NCBI GenBank assembly: GCA_023653785.1
Contig: JAMKCH010035058.1
Span: 1 to 64,000 of the forward strand
Source of the DNA: Ophioderma brevispina
Taxonomy: Eukaryota > Echinodermata > Ophiuroidea > Amphilepidida > Ophiodermatidae
Direction of reading: 5' to 3'
DNA: 64,000 nucleotides
The notes under the pieces: generated by a model
Seen by the model: the letters and a program-made list of their open reading frames with translations, nothing else
Databases searched by the model: none
Told to the model about the DNA's origin: nothing
Shown here: positions 23,496 to 36,335 of the stretch, one piece after another
Layout: the number at the start of each line of letters is the position of its first letter
How positions within the stretch are numbered: the first letter of the stretch is position 1
Program-made: the position numbers and the translations under genes

Positions 23496-24370
23496 TCGAT
23501 AAACAATGTTTATCCGACGTAAACAACTGTTTTTCGATCGAAAACAAGTTTATCGATTTACCAATGTTTTACGATAAACGCAGTTTATCGAAAAACTAAT
23601 GTTTTTCGCCGATAAACATGTTTTTCGATTCTATACACCTGTTTTTCTGATAAACTATGTTTCACTCGATAAACTTTGTTTTTCGAAAAACATGTTTTTC
23701 GATCAACTCAGTTTATCGAAAAACAAATCTTTTTCGCGCCGATAAACAATTTTTTTCATTCGATAAGAAACATGTTTTTCGATAAACCTAGTTTTTTCAC
23801 TTATAACTTTGTTTTTCGATAACTCAGTGCATAAACTAGTTTTTCGATTCGATAAACACAGTTTATCGGTTGAAAAACATTGTTTTTCGGAAAACACTGT
23901 TTATCGATAAACCCTATTTTTCGAAAAACACAGTTTATCAGTCGAAAAACAATGTTTTTCAATTTCATAAACCCTGTTTATCGATAAACACAGTTTATCG
24001 GTTGAAAAACATTGTTTTTCGAAAAACACTGTGTATCGATAAACCCTGTTTATCGAAAAACACAGTTTTCAGTCAAAAAAACAATGTTTTTCGATTTGAT
24101 AAACTCTGTTTATCGATGAACACAGTTTGTCAGTTGAAAAACATTAATTTTCGAAAAACACTGTTTATCGATAAACCCTGTTTATCGAAAAACAAAGTTT
24201 ATCAGTAGAAAAACAATGTTTTTCGATTTGATAAACCCTGCTTATCGATAAACACAGTTTATCAATCGAAAAACAATGTTTTTCGCGAAAAACAATGTTT
24301 ATCAGGCGAAAAACAATGTTTTTCACTCGAAAAACAGTGTTTATCGGCGATAAACAGTGTTTATCGAATT
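23496..24370. repeat. Self-complementary minisatellite array (~0.87 kb)
   Basis: The array is built from four words: GTTTATCG, CGATAAAC, GTTTTTCG and CGAAAAAC, with variable 2-6 base joiners such as CACA, CTGT, ATG and CCT. Because each word's reverse complement is also a word, every stretch can pair with neighbours on the same strand. A loose higher-order unit of about 120 bp is visible between 23870 and 24240. A 112-codon frame at 23870-24208 stays open only because the unit lacks stops in that frame; the resulting KNTVYQ/DKPCLS-type repeat is a translation of the array, not evidence of a gene. Confidence 0.85.
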
Positions 24371-25735
24371 CTATACACTGGGCTTGCCATAAGCGTCACG
24401 ATATTTTACTTCACTCAGCAACACAAACATAGGCACAGCTATCGTTACCGTATCGTCGCTCCCGTATTAGACCCCCCCAATTAGATTGGCTCCAGTCGAG
24501 CCGGTTTAATAACTTCACTTGACACGGTCTTTTGTTAGCGCGAGTTTTTATTACCCGATTTCAAGTACAGGTTATCGATTTCTCTGTGCACATTATGCTC
24601 TCAGGCTTTACTGCTGTGTACCAAGTTAGCTCTCAGGCTCTTCTGATCATGTTCTGATGCACAGGGACTGAAATTCATCATTAAAATTATACTTTAATCA
24701 TACAAACTTAACATTCTACATTAAGCAAATATACTAGGTTTTAATATGCATCTATTAAAATGTGAATTTTTCACGGACTCGTGGCATTCAATGTGTTCGC
24801 GCAGGGTTCATTGAATTAAAGTTAAAGCATGGTTAAAGCAGAGGTTTTAATTCTTACTTTAATATTAAAATTAAATTTTAGTCAGAATCTATTCAGATTC
24901 ACCAAGAATTGGCGTTTCAAATTGATCCTTTTGATGATTTTTTTTAAAACTGTAATTTTGCTAATATTCGTATTGTACGGCGCTAAGTAGTGAGGAGCAT
25001 TATGCCAACCTTATTAGTTTGGAACGGTATAACGTAAACCTGCGACATAATATCACCAATATAGTAAAGTAGATGGAGAGCAATGTTTTTATGTGTTAAT
25101 AACAAAGTATTTTGTAATATTATTTAATTTTCCATAAATAAAAACAGGAAAAAAAATAAAAAAAATAAAAAAAGTCTAATTTTAAATAAAAATATAAATC
25201 TGTAATGCTAGGCGGGAATTTTACTAAGTTTGACATTAAGATTATAACGATTATTATAAAAATTATAAGAGGCTTAAAACAGTTCATTTCGAAACAGAAT
25301 CAGAATTATATTAAGTTATTGCAAAAGAATTATAAAGCTAATAATAACTTATTTTAATGCGTTAAACAAATTTTTAAAATGTAGTTCTAGAATTCAACTA
25401 AGAATCAATGAAATAAGGACTTATAAATTTTAATCATTAATTATCGGACAATATTCCCTTCTTTATAAAGAGGAAACATATTACTGAATGGAGACTGCCT
25501 GTCGATAATTTTTTTTTTTATCGCAAAAGTACATACTAGGCGAATCAGGCGAACCGTTGAGGGAAACTTTCCGGGAATATACGGACACACATTGCAGCGT
25601 ATCGTGCTTTATAGCAATGTAGATGTGTCGGGTGATCGTGTGCTGGTATGGTGCATTGAACTGCGGTGGTCATACACCGAGGTCAGGCCGTGTGGCGGCG
25701 GCGGAGCTTGAACTTAAAATCACGCTTGAAAGAAG
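24371..25735. other. No gene seen
   Basis: Very AT-rich, with A-rich runs at 25135-25200. No exon or repeat unit that I can support. Confidence 0.5.
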
Positions 25736-26155
25736 GCGTCAGTTTCTAGAAACATAGCATTATATAGCATTGTGTTAAGTTCCTAGCACAGGCAAAATAT
25801 TAGTTTAGCAAAGCGTCAGTTTCTAGAAAAAGAGTATTCTTTGGTGTTAAAATCCTAGCCCAAGCAAAAAATTATTTTTAGAAAAAGCGCCAGTTTCAAG
25901 GAAGAGAGTTATTGAGCATGAGGCGTTAAAATCCTAGAACAGGTAAAATATTTTTTTTTTAGAATGCGCATGAACTTCAAATCACATTGCAAATATCGTC
26001 AGTTTCACAAAAGATAGTATTGTGTGGTGTAAGTTCCGAGCACAGGCAAAATATTAGTAAGAAAAGCATCATTTTCACAAGAAAGAGAGTATGGTGTTAA
26101 GTCTTGCACATTCAAAATAATAGTTAAGAAAAGGTCAGTTTAAAAATAGTATTAT
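25736..26155 (+). repeat. Tandem repeat, ~75-bp unit, about 6 diverged copies
   Basis: Each unit runs GCGTCAGTTTCTAGAAA, AGAGTATT..GGTGTTAA, TCCTAGCACAGGCAAAATAT and TTAG.AAA. Units start near 25736, 25814, 25888, 25998, 26068 and 26135; the fourth interval is longer because of an extra block. Copies are diverged, so the array is old. Confidence 0.75.
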
Positions 26156-26243
26156 GCGGTGGTTAACGGCAAAAAATGGACCGGTTGTCCCTTTTGTGGA
26201 ATTTCTTATTATAAAAAACCAGTATGTCATTGTGTGGGTGTGT

Positions 26244-26365
26244 TATAACGGACTAAACTGCAATATGATATTGCAGTTTATCCGTAATTTACTGTATAAC
26301 AGAATTAAATGCACATATGATATTCAGTTATTCGTAATTTACTTTATAACGGAATTAAACTGCCC
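26244..26365 (+). repeat. Tandem repeat, 50-bp unit, with internal palindrome
   Basis: TATAACGGAATTAAACTGC units start at 26244, 26295 and 26345, giving a spacing of 50-51 bases. In the first unit 26254-26280 is a 27-base palindrome broken only at its centre (AAACTGCAATAT on one side), and ACGGA/TCCGT extends the stem. Later units have lost the dyad. Confidence 0.7.
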
Positions 26366-26370
26366 AATAT

Positions 26371-29003
26371 TTTATGTTGAGGTATATTCCGTAAAAGAAC
26401 TCTTTTTCTGTATTTACCCATAATTTCCTCCTTCTTCAAGCCCTGCCTCTTAAAGGGCTATCGGCCTGCGGCGCTAGCAGAGTTATTTAATAATAATATA
26501 TCGGTTGGGGTAGATTTTGAGTACCCGAGATAATTATGCTTTAATATACATACATGGTATTATTGCCGATAATCGGGAGTAGTTTTACTTGTTTGTTTTT
26601 TTAATATTAAACTCATCGGGACTCAAAGACAAAATGCTGTAATTTTCGTAGTGGTGAGACAGGAGTAGCCAAAATATTTAACGCGTAATTGCTAACGACT
26701 CTGCGAATGTTGATAATTATTTAAAAAAATATATCCAAAATGGATTGAGGTACCAATGCGTTTCCGAACAAATGACCACATCTATAACGGGTAAAACAAA
26801 GGTGGCTTCAGCAAGCCACAACCGTATGCATTTTAAGCTATGCCGCCATGATTGATTGTGTCAACTTCCCCACGTCTTTTTCCCGAAATAAAGAAAAGAG
26901 GTAGCGGGCACAGGAAATGCGATTTTACAAACTGATGCCCACTGTAAATGACACAAACTTTATGGCAATGTCGGCCCATCCGTTTACATTTTATCTATAG
27001 TTAAGTGACGCTATCTTTATTGTTTTTAAATATCACCGTCAAAACAGGCGATTAAAATTTTAAGTTTTACATGTCACAAACCTTTATATTAACTAAAAAA
27101 ATGGCCTACCACATTTTTATAAAAGAAGTTTAACAACATGAAAAATAAGAAGAGTATTAAGTGCCAATGTCAATATTTGTTGGATATTGTGGTGGGTTAT
27201 TAATTTAAGATCTATAAATATGATCTTCTGAATAAAACGAAGGAAACCTAGCCTCGCAAATAACAAAAATTTGGGTTTAGTAATTTCGTACAGTGTATCA
27301 AAACTTTCCAATTTGTTTTATTTCAAACGACTTTATAACATGCAATGGAATTGGGATTCTATTTGGCGTTGCACAATGCCCAAAACAATTGACAAAACGG
27401 TTAGTTTTTAGCGCTGTTCTAGAAATGTGATTCTTGTTAAAGTAAATTTTCCTATTATCACCAGAAAGTTTGCCTTACTTCATCATGGGGGACAGAATCG
27501 TCTATTTTGTTTCATGTGTATATTGTAGAATTGTAGTTTGCGTGGAAGGATTTACAAACAAAAAAATTACAAAATGAATTACTGTGGGTACACGGGTAAA
27601 CGAAATAGTTTTGCCTTCGCCAAATATTGATTATAGCTGCAGAGTATTTTGTGCTGATCGCCGCCTATTGTTGGTCGTGGAGCTTTTCATTCGGTGAGTG
27701 GCAATAAAATGAGTAGGCCAATTACGTATTCTAACGACCTCAAGGGGTCAGCAAGCGAAGGTGATGGGACTCTCGTAAAATGAGGTTGTCTAAATCCTTT
27801 ATCGTCGCCGTATGTGACCCTTCTGCCTGAAAGCTAGCATCTAGAGTGTGAGCTGCCTTCAGCCAACGTTAACGCACACCTATGACGTCACAGCAGTGTT
27901 TGTTCGCTCCATTATTTTGCACGAATGCTAGAGTTAGAACAATAACACTCATTCGTAAATGAATGACGATGGAGGAGTTTTATTTAAAGTCTCCCTTCGT
28001 TACATGTACGAAATGGGGTGTTATTGTATAACATCCACAATCAAACAAAACAATGGCAACGACAAAAACAATGCCATGGACTTTATAGGTGCCTTAAGAG
28101 GAAAATCAATTAGATTAAAAGTATTACGAAAATATGACTTAATTATGAAGGTGGTGGCATTCATGATTTCATGGGCCGATTTTCAATATGTTTAGGTCTA
28201 AGTTACATACTGAAATACCGAAATAAAAAAAATGGTCACCGTATTGAGTTGTCCTGAAATTGTCGCCTCATCTCCGAGTTTATTAAAGTCGGCTTGCACG
28301 TACACCTTAGAAACAATCATAATGCCACACCTTAATTTGTTAACTATTAATATACTCATAAGAAATCACCATTAGACCTATACATATCTTAGTCAATTTA
28401 ACCTAAAAAGGCGTGAATCAAATTATGCTTGTAAATTACATTTGGGCGTATATCCAGAGTGGGATATGTTTTTCTTTGTTTGATTGTGTTTTCTGGCTTT
28501 AATTTTTGTATAAATGTGGTTGTCGTTTATTACTTTAATCTTGCGCATGTTAAATTGTTCATTTCACTTGGCGTGTTTATATTTGGCGTAAATACTTTAT
28601 TACGTTAACATCGAATAATTAGTCCATATTTTATTTTCGTATTCAATCTTTTTGTTATTTTATATTTGTTTGGGTTGTGTACATGTTTTATGTTTGTTTA
28701 TTTGATTTTTTTAATGTAATTAAAAAAAAAAAAAAAAAAATTCACCTTTTTAGTTTGATCTTGAGTTTATTGTTACGTTTCTATACATTTAACTAATCTG
28801 AGGTCCTCTTTTTCATTGTAAGAGTAAAACGATGTACAACACGAAGTGGATCATGCCAGTGCAATATTCAGACTTAAAGTGGGACACTAAACTGTAACTC
28901 CAACTTTTTATACACGAATCCTACGGCGACTATTCTCGCCCCTACCGCCGTGGCGGCGCACTCACCATCCGCATGACTGGGGGGCATCTTTTGCTTTCTC
29001 GTT
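26371..29003. other. No gene seen
   Basis: AT-rich; an A tract of about 18 at 28723-28740 follows a T-rich stretch (28490-28720). Short open frames at 27117-27311 and 27959-28195 have no recognisable features. Confidence 0.45.
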
Positions 29004-29995
29004 TTACCCCGCGTTTACGTTGTACGTGATTACCACAAAATCATAATTTTGATCAGTTTGACGACAAAAATCAACACTATTTCCACTGTTTCCTTTGTAT
29101 ATCATCATGTGCGGCTCAGGAAAAAATGTAAATTTCTTGGCTGCCCAAATATCGATAAGAAAGTTACAAATGGAACGAACTGCGTGTAAAATGCTCCAAT
29201 GACACATGAAGACTGTGATTGTCTGCAGCCGTACCATATACATCGCTTCCCAAATGGAAAAAACTCCGAATCTGCCAAGCTTCCATTGAAGTTGAATGAA
29301 CTTATTTTATTTTTTTTATTTTTTTTATGTTTTTCATTTAGTTTGTTTAAATACGATTGTTGTTTTCACAAAATTCCATTTTAAAACGGTTAAATTTAGT
29401 TCCACATGTCCGTACACGTACATCATTCAATGTACAGTAAAAACAAATAATCCAGAAAATAATCTTCCGTATCCATTTCGTCTAATACCACATTGTAACT
29501 CGCCGGTCTTTTTCACGTGTACTGATAGTCCAAGCGAAGCCCCATTACATGTCACAAAGAGACTAATTTGTTGTTCAGATCTCCGAAATCGATCACATGA
29601 GCAAGGAAGCGGTCCTTTCTAAAACTTCAACAACCCGCATCGGAAGATGTCACGTTTTCAGCAATACGATCTGTCGTTGGGAATGTACTATTCAATTTTT
29701 CACGTACACGTAATATATCAACATTCTGTTGTTACTTTATTTTGTCTGGTATGGTTTGAATTTTACGAACAATGATTTTTCCACGCGGCTTTATTACCAA
29801 TTGTAACACGTATTCTAACCATAAGCGTTCATTCTCAGTCACGAAAAGTGGCGAGATACCTTCAATTTTACAACCACAATAAGACACTTGCCCCTGGATT
29901 TCCAGTTTAGCCAGTCCTGACAGCAATCCTTCCTTAAATCCGTATAAATAAACGGTGACACTTGTTAAAAATTGCGAAGAGGTAGGTTGGTACAT
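29004..29995 (-). other. Possible exon cluster of unknown function
   Basis: Three minus-strand stretches are open with ordinary protein-like composition: 29735-29995, about 29455-29620 and 29004-29243. The middle one follows a plausible acceptor (GTTGAAGTTTTAG) and ends ...RLFSGLFVFTVH before a stop. The third follows an acceptor-like TTTTACACGCAG and contains WAAKKFTFFPEPHMMIYKG. The first ends beside a GTAACA donor-like site. All three read as beta-rich, Cys-containing segments, but I recognise no domain and the phases of the first two do not join simply. They could be exons of one small gene, a decayed gene, or chance. No transcript evidence is available. Confidence 0.2.
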
Positions 29996-30216
29996 TTATT
30001 ATTTCGTTCGTTAAGCTCGTACAAGGCAATATGCGGGCGTGTGTGTATCTGTGTTTTGTGGCCAGTATGCCCCCAAGTAATGGCGGCGACGTGAGGTGTC
30101 TTTTCGAGGCTTCCCCGTCGTTCGTGTATAGAATTCGTTAACTTTAAAACACTTTTAGTTAATCAGTTACACCAAAACGTAGTATAAGGAATGTTTAATC
30201 TAAAACCATGGTATTT

Positions 30217-30456
30217 AGGGAACGGTCAATATTTATGCGGGGGAGGGGCAATGGAGGATTCATTTTTCGGCCAAAAATTCGCGTTTCCCTTCGCTTCCGT
30301 TTAAAAAATTCACATTTTCCTTGATATAGTGATTTTACCATATAAAAGTCATGCTCCTCTCTCCTGATGAATATTTCATACTCCCCTCGGACTTACATTT
30401 TTTTCCGTATTCTCCCTCAAATCCTCCATTCCCCCCTAGCGTAATGACATCTCCCT
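30217..30456. mobile_element. 240-bp MITE with G-rich inverted ends
   Basis: Left end AGGGAACGGTCA, TATGCGGGGG and GCAATGGAGGATT; the right end is the inverted counterpart (AATCCTCCATTCCCCCCTAG, TGACATCTCCCT). The arms are about 45 bases with small gaps, the centre is AT-rich and noncoding. Shape and size fit a miniature inverted-repeat element; no target duplication is clear. Confidence 0.6.
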
Positions 30457-31706
30457 TACCTTTTAAATAGTTCTTTGAAATTAGACATTGCAATGTTTAT
30501 AAATCAAACAATTGAATGTGTATGTTCTAACCATAGACCTAACTGTTCACCTCCAGATGTGTGACTGTTTAACACATTGAAGTGTTGAAGAGTAATAAAA
30601 AATGACTATTACAGTGTGAATAGTAAGAGACCGTATCGGCGTGCAACAATGGATTTATGATGGAACTTCGCAAGTGAATGTCACCACAGTGTTATTTTGA
30701 AAGTGATAGCAGTCACACGTCAGTCACCCCCACCCCCCCCTCCGCGGGCCCTCCCCCCTTTTAACGTTTAAGGCAGGCGGTGCTTTTTTACTGGGCTGTG
30801 ATGGTATAATCAGTAGGGAGGTTATACTTTCCCACGAGTTCATGTTTGATCTTTTGTTGGTTTTACTGTATTTCCATTTGCTTACCCGCTTGTTCAATCA
30901 ACACTCAAAACGTTAAATAAACCCCAGGCTCTCCTGATTTTGTTGCGTCGATTTCTGATACAGTGTTTTAGCTCTTATAGATTTAGCATGACCCAAGACA
31001 TGGCGTAGAAGCGCGAAGCCGAATTGGAGAAAATGTTCATCATTTTATGATCCCAGTTTCGGAGAAAATCAATGTACATTATCGCAGATCTGAGTTTCAA
31101 TTGGCAAGTTCTGGGGTTTAACTTGCTATATAAAATTCAACGGCGTTGAGGCCGCCGAGAAGTAATTTCCATTATATAAATCCTCAGTTTCGGTCAAAAT
31201 CATGCTATCAAATTGTGTTGTCTCTGTTTCACCGGCCAAATCAATGGATCAAATTGTTGTAGTCTATGTTTCACCGGCAAGTTTATGCATGATGTTTAAC
31301 TTGGTAACCAAAATATAGTTGCCCACGATAACATTGTACGTGTAATTCAGAGGTCTTATTTCACCACTGATATGACTGAGTGAGCACAGAAGCTCCACTG
31401 GTTTTGAACTATTATCCTCACTACGATTGCATTTATAATGCAATTTCAGGACATGTTTTTTAAAGCATAACGAAATTTATACACCATACTCGTAAGTTAG
31501 TAAGGACCCTTGAAACTCTTCTTATGCATTCATCTATTGGTTTGTTTGTTACTACATTCGTAACAGAAAGAGTTTCTTTTAATCGGTCTTTCTTTGGTAG
31601 GGTATTAATTGTAGTTCACTACATTCGTAAAAATGAAAAAAGTTTTATTAATCGACAAGCTTGAAGACTCACAACAATGTGTAACACCCCGAGGTGTGCG
31701 TTAAGT
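30457..31706. other. No gene seen; weak short repeats
   Basis: At 31190-31290 GTTTCACCGGC and AAATTGTTGTAGTCTATG/AAATTGTGTTGTCTCTG form two diverged ~60-bp direct copies. A C/T-rich run lies at 30727-30760. Nothing coding is supported. Confidence 0.4.
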
Positions 31707-31828
31707 AAGATAATGGCCTCGTTTTTTTTTCCTCCTCAAAAATGACATTCGGGGAAATAAACACGGCTTCGGCTTCGCCTCAGCCGTACTTTATTTACAC
31801 GAATGTCGCAAAACACGGCAATTATCTT
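31707..31828. repeat. Strong ~122-bp hairpin
   Basis: The core 31744-31807 pairs GACATTCG, AAATAAA and ACGGCT with AGCCGT, TTTATTT and CGAATGTC around a TCGGCTTCGCC loop. A second stem segment pairs AAGATAATGGCC..GTTTT (31707 onward) with AAAACACGGCAATTATCTT (31811-31828). The hairpin is far stronger than the background. It could be a MITE or a structured transcript; the sequence does not decide. Confidence 0.65.
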
Positions 31829-34800
31829 TTACACTAAAACAGGGTTAGGTCACGAATACAAAAGTATGTGGCAATCGTTGCTGGCGATTAAGCGATGTGA
31901 AAAATGGAGCGTTCCTTAGGGATCCTTTGGAATTCATCGGCTTTTTATTTTCAGCGTCCTTTGGCAGGCTATGCTAGGGTGATTTTTTTTGAATGGACAC
32001 CGGTAAATGTAGAACGGACCTAACAACATGCTTTAAGTGATTAAAAAAAAATACAACTGCTTGCAATTATCATACATATTGTGCCTTAAATTTTCACCCT
32101 ATTGTACCATCGGAGCTAAGCAGTAACCTTAGAAATATTTTGTGGAACATTATTATATTGATTTGCCCTTTAATTGAGGTTTCATGGCCATTCCGCCACT
32201 TTTATCAACCAAAATAATTTGGCAATCAATTCGACAGCGGTTTTAGTCTACCGGGCTAAATCCTAAGTACAATATGTATTATGAGCGATCTATTCCATTG
32301 TTCGTCAATCAATTTTTGCTATAGCATACTATTTAGCTTATGGCCAAGCCAAGTTCGTGTTAGATTTCATGTCGCAATTACGCATTTATTCCGAAAAAAT
32401 CATCATTTTTTTCGCTATATGTAAATAAGAACGGTGGGAAACAATATAGGGGTTGATTTTCAATTTCGGGAGTGTCATCTATGGCGTTATGCAGTCAATT
32501 ACTTACGTTGCTGAGCTACCAATATTACATTCACGTTATGACCTACAATGACAAAATCAGTAAAAGGACATTCATTTTATATCTTATATTTTGGTTAAAA
32601 CATATCAAAACACAAAATTTTAGGAAATTTTTCATTCTTACACTCAGACACACGCATATATAATTATAGGCCTATATTGCGGGCAAAATTTATGTCGTCA
32701 TGTACAGTAGGTAAAGAAACCAACATGCTTACAAAGTGTATGTGGATACGAAAACACAATTAAATGAGGCCTTACAGTTATTTCGTCGTTTTCATACATT
32801 TTTGGCGGCCCTTCAAATGTTACTTTGCACTTTGTAATGATGATGTAGGTCAGAAGGCAGTTATTGACAAATTATATTAAAATGGGATGACCCGATTACG
32901 ACTCTTCTTACTCCATCAACGTGAGATTTCATGTCAGATGAAGTACATCTGTTACATTTGACTGAAAAAATGTTTAGGTCTAATTTAAGTAACATATTAA
33001 CAAACTAACAAAAATAAACCAAGAGTATAATCATGATCGTTCCCCCCCCCCTTCCCCTCCCTCCTCTCCTTTCCCCCCCCCACTCCCCCCCATTTCAGAT
33101 AGGCTACATTTTGCCTGTATTTCTAATAGGGCTACCACCAGGTTATTTTTAAATCTGTTCATCTATGTATTTGGCCCTATAAAGTGTTCAATGCCGAATT
33201 GTGAAGATGGAATAATTTTCCGAACTAGACACTAAACACCAAATCTTGCTAATTCAAAAGACATTTCATTTTGGTATTTCAATGGCGAAACTGAAAAAGA
33301 ATTCACCGCAAAGGCTAATCCAATTGAAATCTATTACGCTAGTTACGACATTGGCCGACCATCCACGAAGTCGAACGCTCCTTTAACGAAATTGAATGGC
33401 GTTTTGCTAGAAAAACACTACATCGTTTAATTTCGCGCGAAAACGAGGAACCTTTTTTATAAAATGAAAACAGGTACATTGCGAAATTGGACAGGAAAAC
33501 CTATAATATTACTCTTAGTTTTCAACTCGTGTTTGTGGATGTGTGTGTGTGAGTGTTTGTTCCATATTTAGAAGGTCCCTTATAAGAAATTATCTTGATA
33601 CACATATTGTACTCTTGATAAGCCCACCATAACACTACTTAAATCATACGCGTGTCAGCAATAACACACGCCCGTCAAGTTGAAATAAAGAAGCCGATCC
33701 ACAAATCCAACTAAAAACTGTGATTACTATGAGCCAATGGCCTTCGTACAGTACAAAGAGTAGGTAACAGGCCCACCACAATTAAATCACTTCACGCGCT
33801 TACTTCAGCAATACAAGGTACAATCATATGAGCAATGGAAACTTTAGCCTTCGGTATTGCGCGATTCTAAAATGAAACAATTATGTTATGGAATCAAAAT
33901 GTAATGCCTTCATCATTTCCTAACAATCTCCTCACTAACCTCAGTTCATTGACCGTTTCAGTCGACAACATCTTTTCTCTTTCCAGTACTGTAAGCTACG
34001 TAACAAGTTTACCCTAGTACCGACAGAATATATCGGCAATTAAGGTGGTGTTTGGAATTTCCAGTTTCAAGTAGTAAACACGGCGTTGTAACAACTAATA
34101 TAACGACTAACTCAACACGATTTAGCGTTCTATTCAAAAGGATTCAGACATGGAATCTCTAATCGACAGATACGTTCCGAGACGAAATTCCAACTTGTGC
34201 AATTTCTCGCGCTATTTAATCCTCATAGACAGGATGTGAGAAGATAAGCACGCACGAGCATTTAAGTTTAAAAGGGACTCTTAGACTGTTTAAAAAGAAC
34301 TGAGCGCGCGCAAGTGTATGTGTGAGTGTGTGTTGTGTATGTATGTTTGATAAAATACAATAATTCAATTGCAATAAAAAGCACTTGGTAAATCAAAGTG
34401 AACTATCGTCATATATCTCACTCACTCTAGATCTTCTTTAAAAGAATCGGCTAAAAATCCCATGTGTAACTTCCATATGACCCTCTCCCTCGGTCACTTA
34501 AGTGTTAATTATTTTAGATTTGATGATGTTTTTCTTAATAATGTTTCCTCTTTACATTTTTCACACATAAAACCATGAAATAAAGACGGAACACTATGAT
34601 ATCATATTAAAATGACCTAACATTTATTGTTTTATTTTATATTATCTTTGAATATTGAGCAAGGTATAAAACTGCAAAGTGAATTAGTTAAAAAATAAGT
34701 TAATTGGTTAAAACAAGATAATCAGAGAGCATGGACTGAGCTTGAGTGTCAGTTGAAAGGATATGGTATTAATATGCACCTTTAAATACGAGAATCAGCG

Positions 34801-36165
34801 AGCATTGACTTAGAGAATCTTGACTGCGATTGAGTATTAGCAATACGGTATTAATATATTTCACATTTGTATCGTAATTCCAATACGACTTGAATTGAAT
34901 AATGCATTTCTTCACTGCCTTATGTAATAACCATGCAATTGTGTGTCTCATGGGTAAAAAAAAACACTGCTACACAACACCCACATATTTCTCATCAATA
35001 TCATCATTTACTCCAAGTAATGCTAAATTTTGGACACATAATTGTAAATCTTTCAATCTTTCGTAAGAGTATCGGAAGGTCAAACAGCCAATAGTAAATA
35101 TATATTCCGTACTTGGCATTTATCATTTACAGTGCAAATGTTACAACACTTTCCCTGACTTTGGGCTACTTCTAGCCCAGATTCTATACAGGGGTTTCAT
35201 TGTTCTAGCGCAGCGAAACAGAATAATTGCTAACAGCTACCGAGACATAGGCAATTCTGGCAGGAACGTGCCCTTGATTTCTAGACATAATGTCTCGCCT
35301 CCAGGCTGCTTTTAAATGAAACTGTAACCCGATATCTTCTGGTCTGCCCTCAGAAATGTACTGACTTAATGTCTCAACAGGCCAATCTTTACTGCTAAAA
35401 TCTTTGGTGTAAGAGGCCTAGGGATTTGCCTAGCACGGGGCCTAGAAATGTGTAATACAAATTAGTTACTACTTGCCATCTTCGCGTAAATTACTAGCGT
35501 GCTTAATCCGGGGCTACTATATCGAAGTGCGGAGTTGAAGAATACTTCCGAGAAGTAACTGCCAGCATGCTTAATAAGCATGATAAGGGATAGATTAACA
35601 CTCTAGTAAGTTAACATCATCACGAAACCCCACACCATTTACGGAAAATGAACAAAATAAGTTAACGTCTTCCAAGTTCAGCAGTCATGAATGGGATACT
35701 GTAAAATTGAAAACCTCAGCTCACGTTAAATGCAAACAAGCATTTCAAAATGCGATTCTTCTCGTTTCAAACTTTTTATTACATTTTGTTGCCGAGGTCT
35801 TGCTCTTTCATTTAACATCTCGCTTGAAAAAAAAGAACGCCCGAAAGACGCAAAACCCCAAAACCAAAAGTTGCATTCTTTAGGAGTTTTCAATGGTCAC
35901 TTTGTGGTACAACGCAAAAATCCGTGTGTATTGATTCTACACAAAGAGGGTTTTCGACTGAATGAGCGAGAAAGCCTGCTTGCAATATTGATTGTGGTCC
36001 GCGTGTTTGTGTCGCAATAAACTGCAATGTCCATTGCAAAATCCATTTTGGTTTGGAGGGTTATGCCTCTTTCAGATTTTCTATCGCAGCCATTTTTAAA
36101 CGTTTCTTTTTTTTACAAGCAAAGCTTTTTAGGATAAAGCAAGACCAAGACAACAAAATGTATAT
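31829..36165. other. No gene seen; two small tandem duplications
   Basis: GCCCACCA..ACTTAAATCA..CGCG..TCAGCAATA occurs at about 33620 and 33770, and ATCAG.GAGCAT.GACT plus GGTATTAATAT occurs twice within 34720-34860. A C-rich run lies at 33043-33090 and a GTGT run at 34315-34345. No exon that I can defend. Confidence 0.4.
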
Positions 36166-36236
36166 TTTGAAAACTTTCAAAATTATCAGACATTGGCACA
36201 ATACTGATCAAAACACATGCCGAAATACTTTTTGTG
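36166..36236 (+). repeat. Short dispersed repeat, copy 1
   Basis: GAAAACTTTCAAAATTATCA, GACATTGGCACAATACTGATC and CATGCCGAAATACT match 63377-63446 in the same orientation over about 70 bases. Confidence 0.55.
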
Positions 36237-36254
36237 TCAACTGTGTATTTGGTT

Positions 36255-36335
36255 TCTCTATTTCACTTGAGAAAAGATTTCTCACGGGAACAGTACTTTG
36301 TTTATTATAGAAGAGAATGGAATTCCCCTACCAGA
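36255..36335 (-). repeat. Dispersed repeat A, inverted fragment
   Basis: On the minus strand: TAGGGGAATTCCATTCTCT, AAACAAAGTACTGTTCCC and GTGAGAAATCTTTTCTCAA, the landmark order of repeat A. It directly abuts the 36166-36236 repeat. Confidence 0.5.

Noticed and set aside
23496..24370. CRISPR-like array
   Set aside because: There are no fixed-length unique spacers between identical repeats; the words vary and are mutually complementary, and the window is animal DNA.
29620..29735. Simple joining of the first two minus-strand exon-like stretches
   Set aside because: The most obvious donor (AAA|GTAACA) and acceptor (TTTTAG) leave incompatible reading phases, so I did not propose a spliced product.
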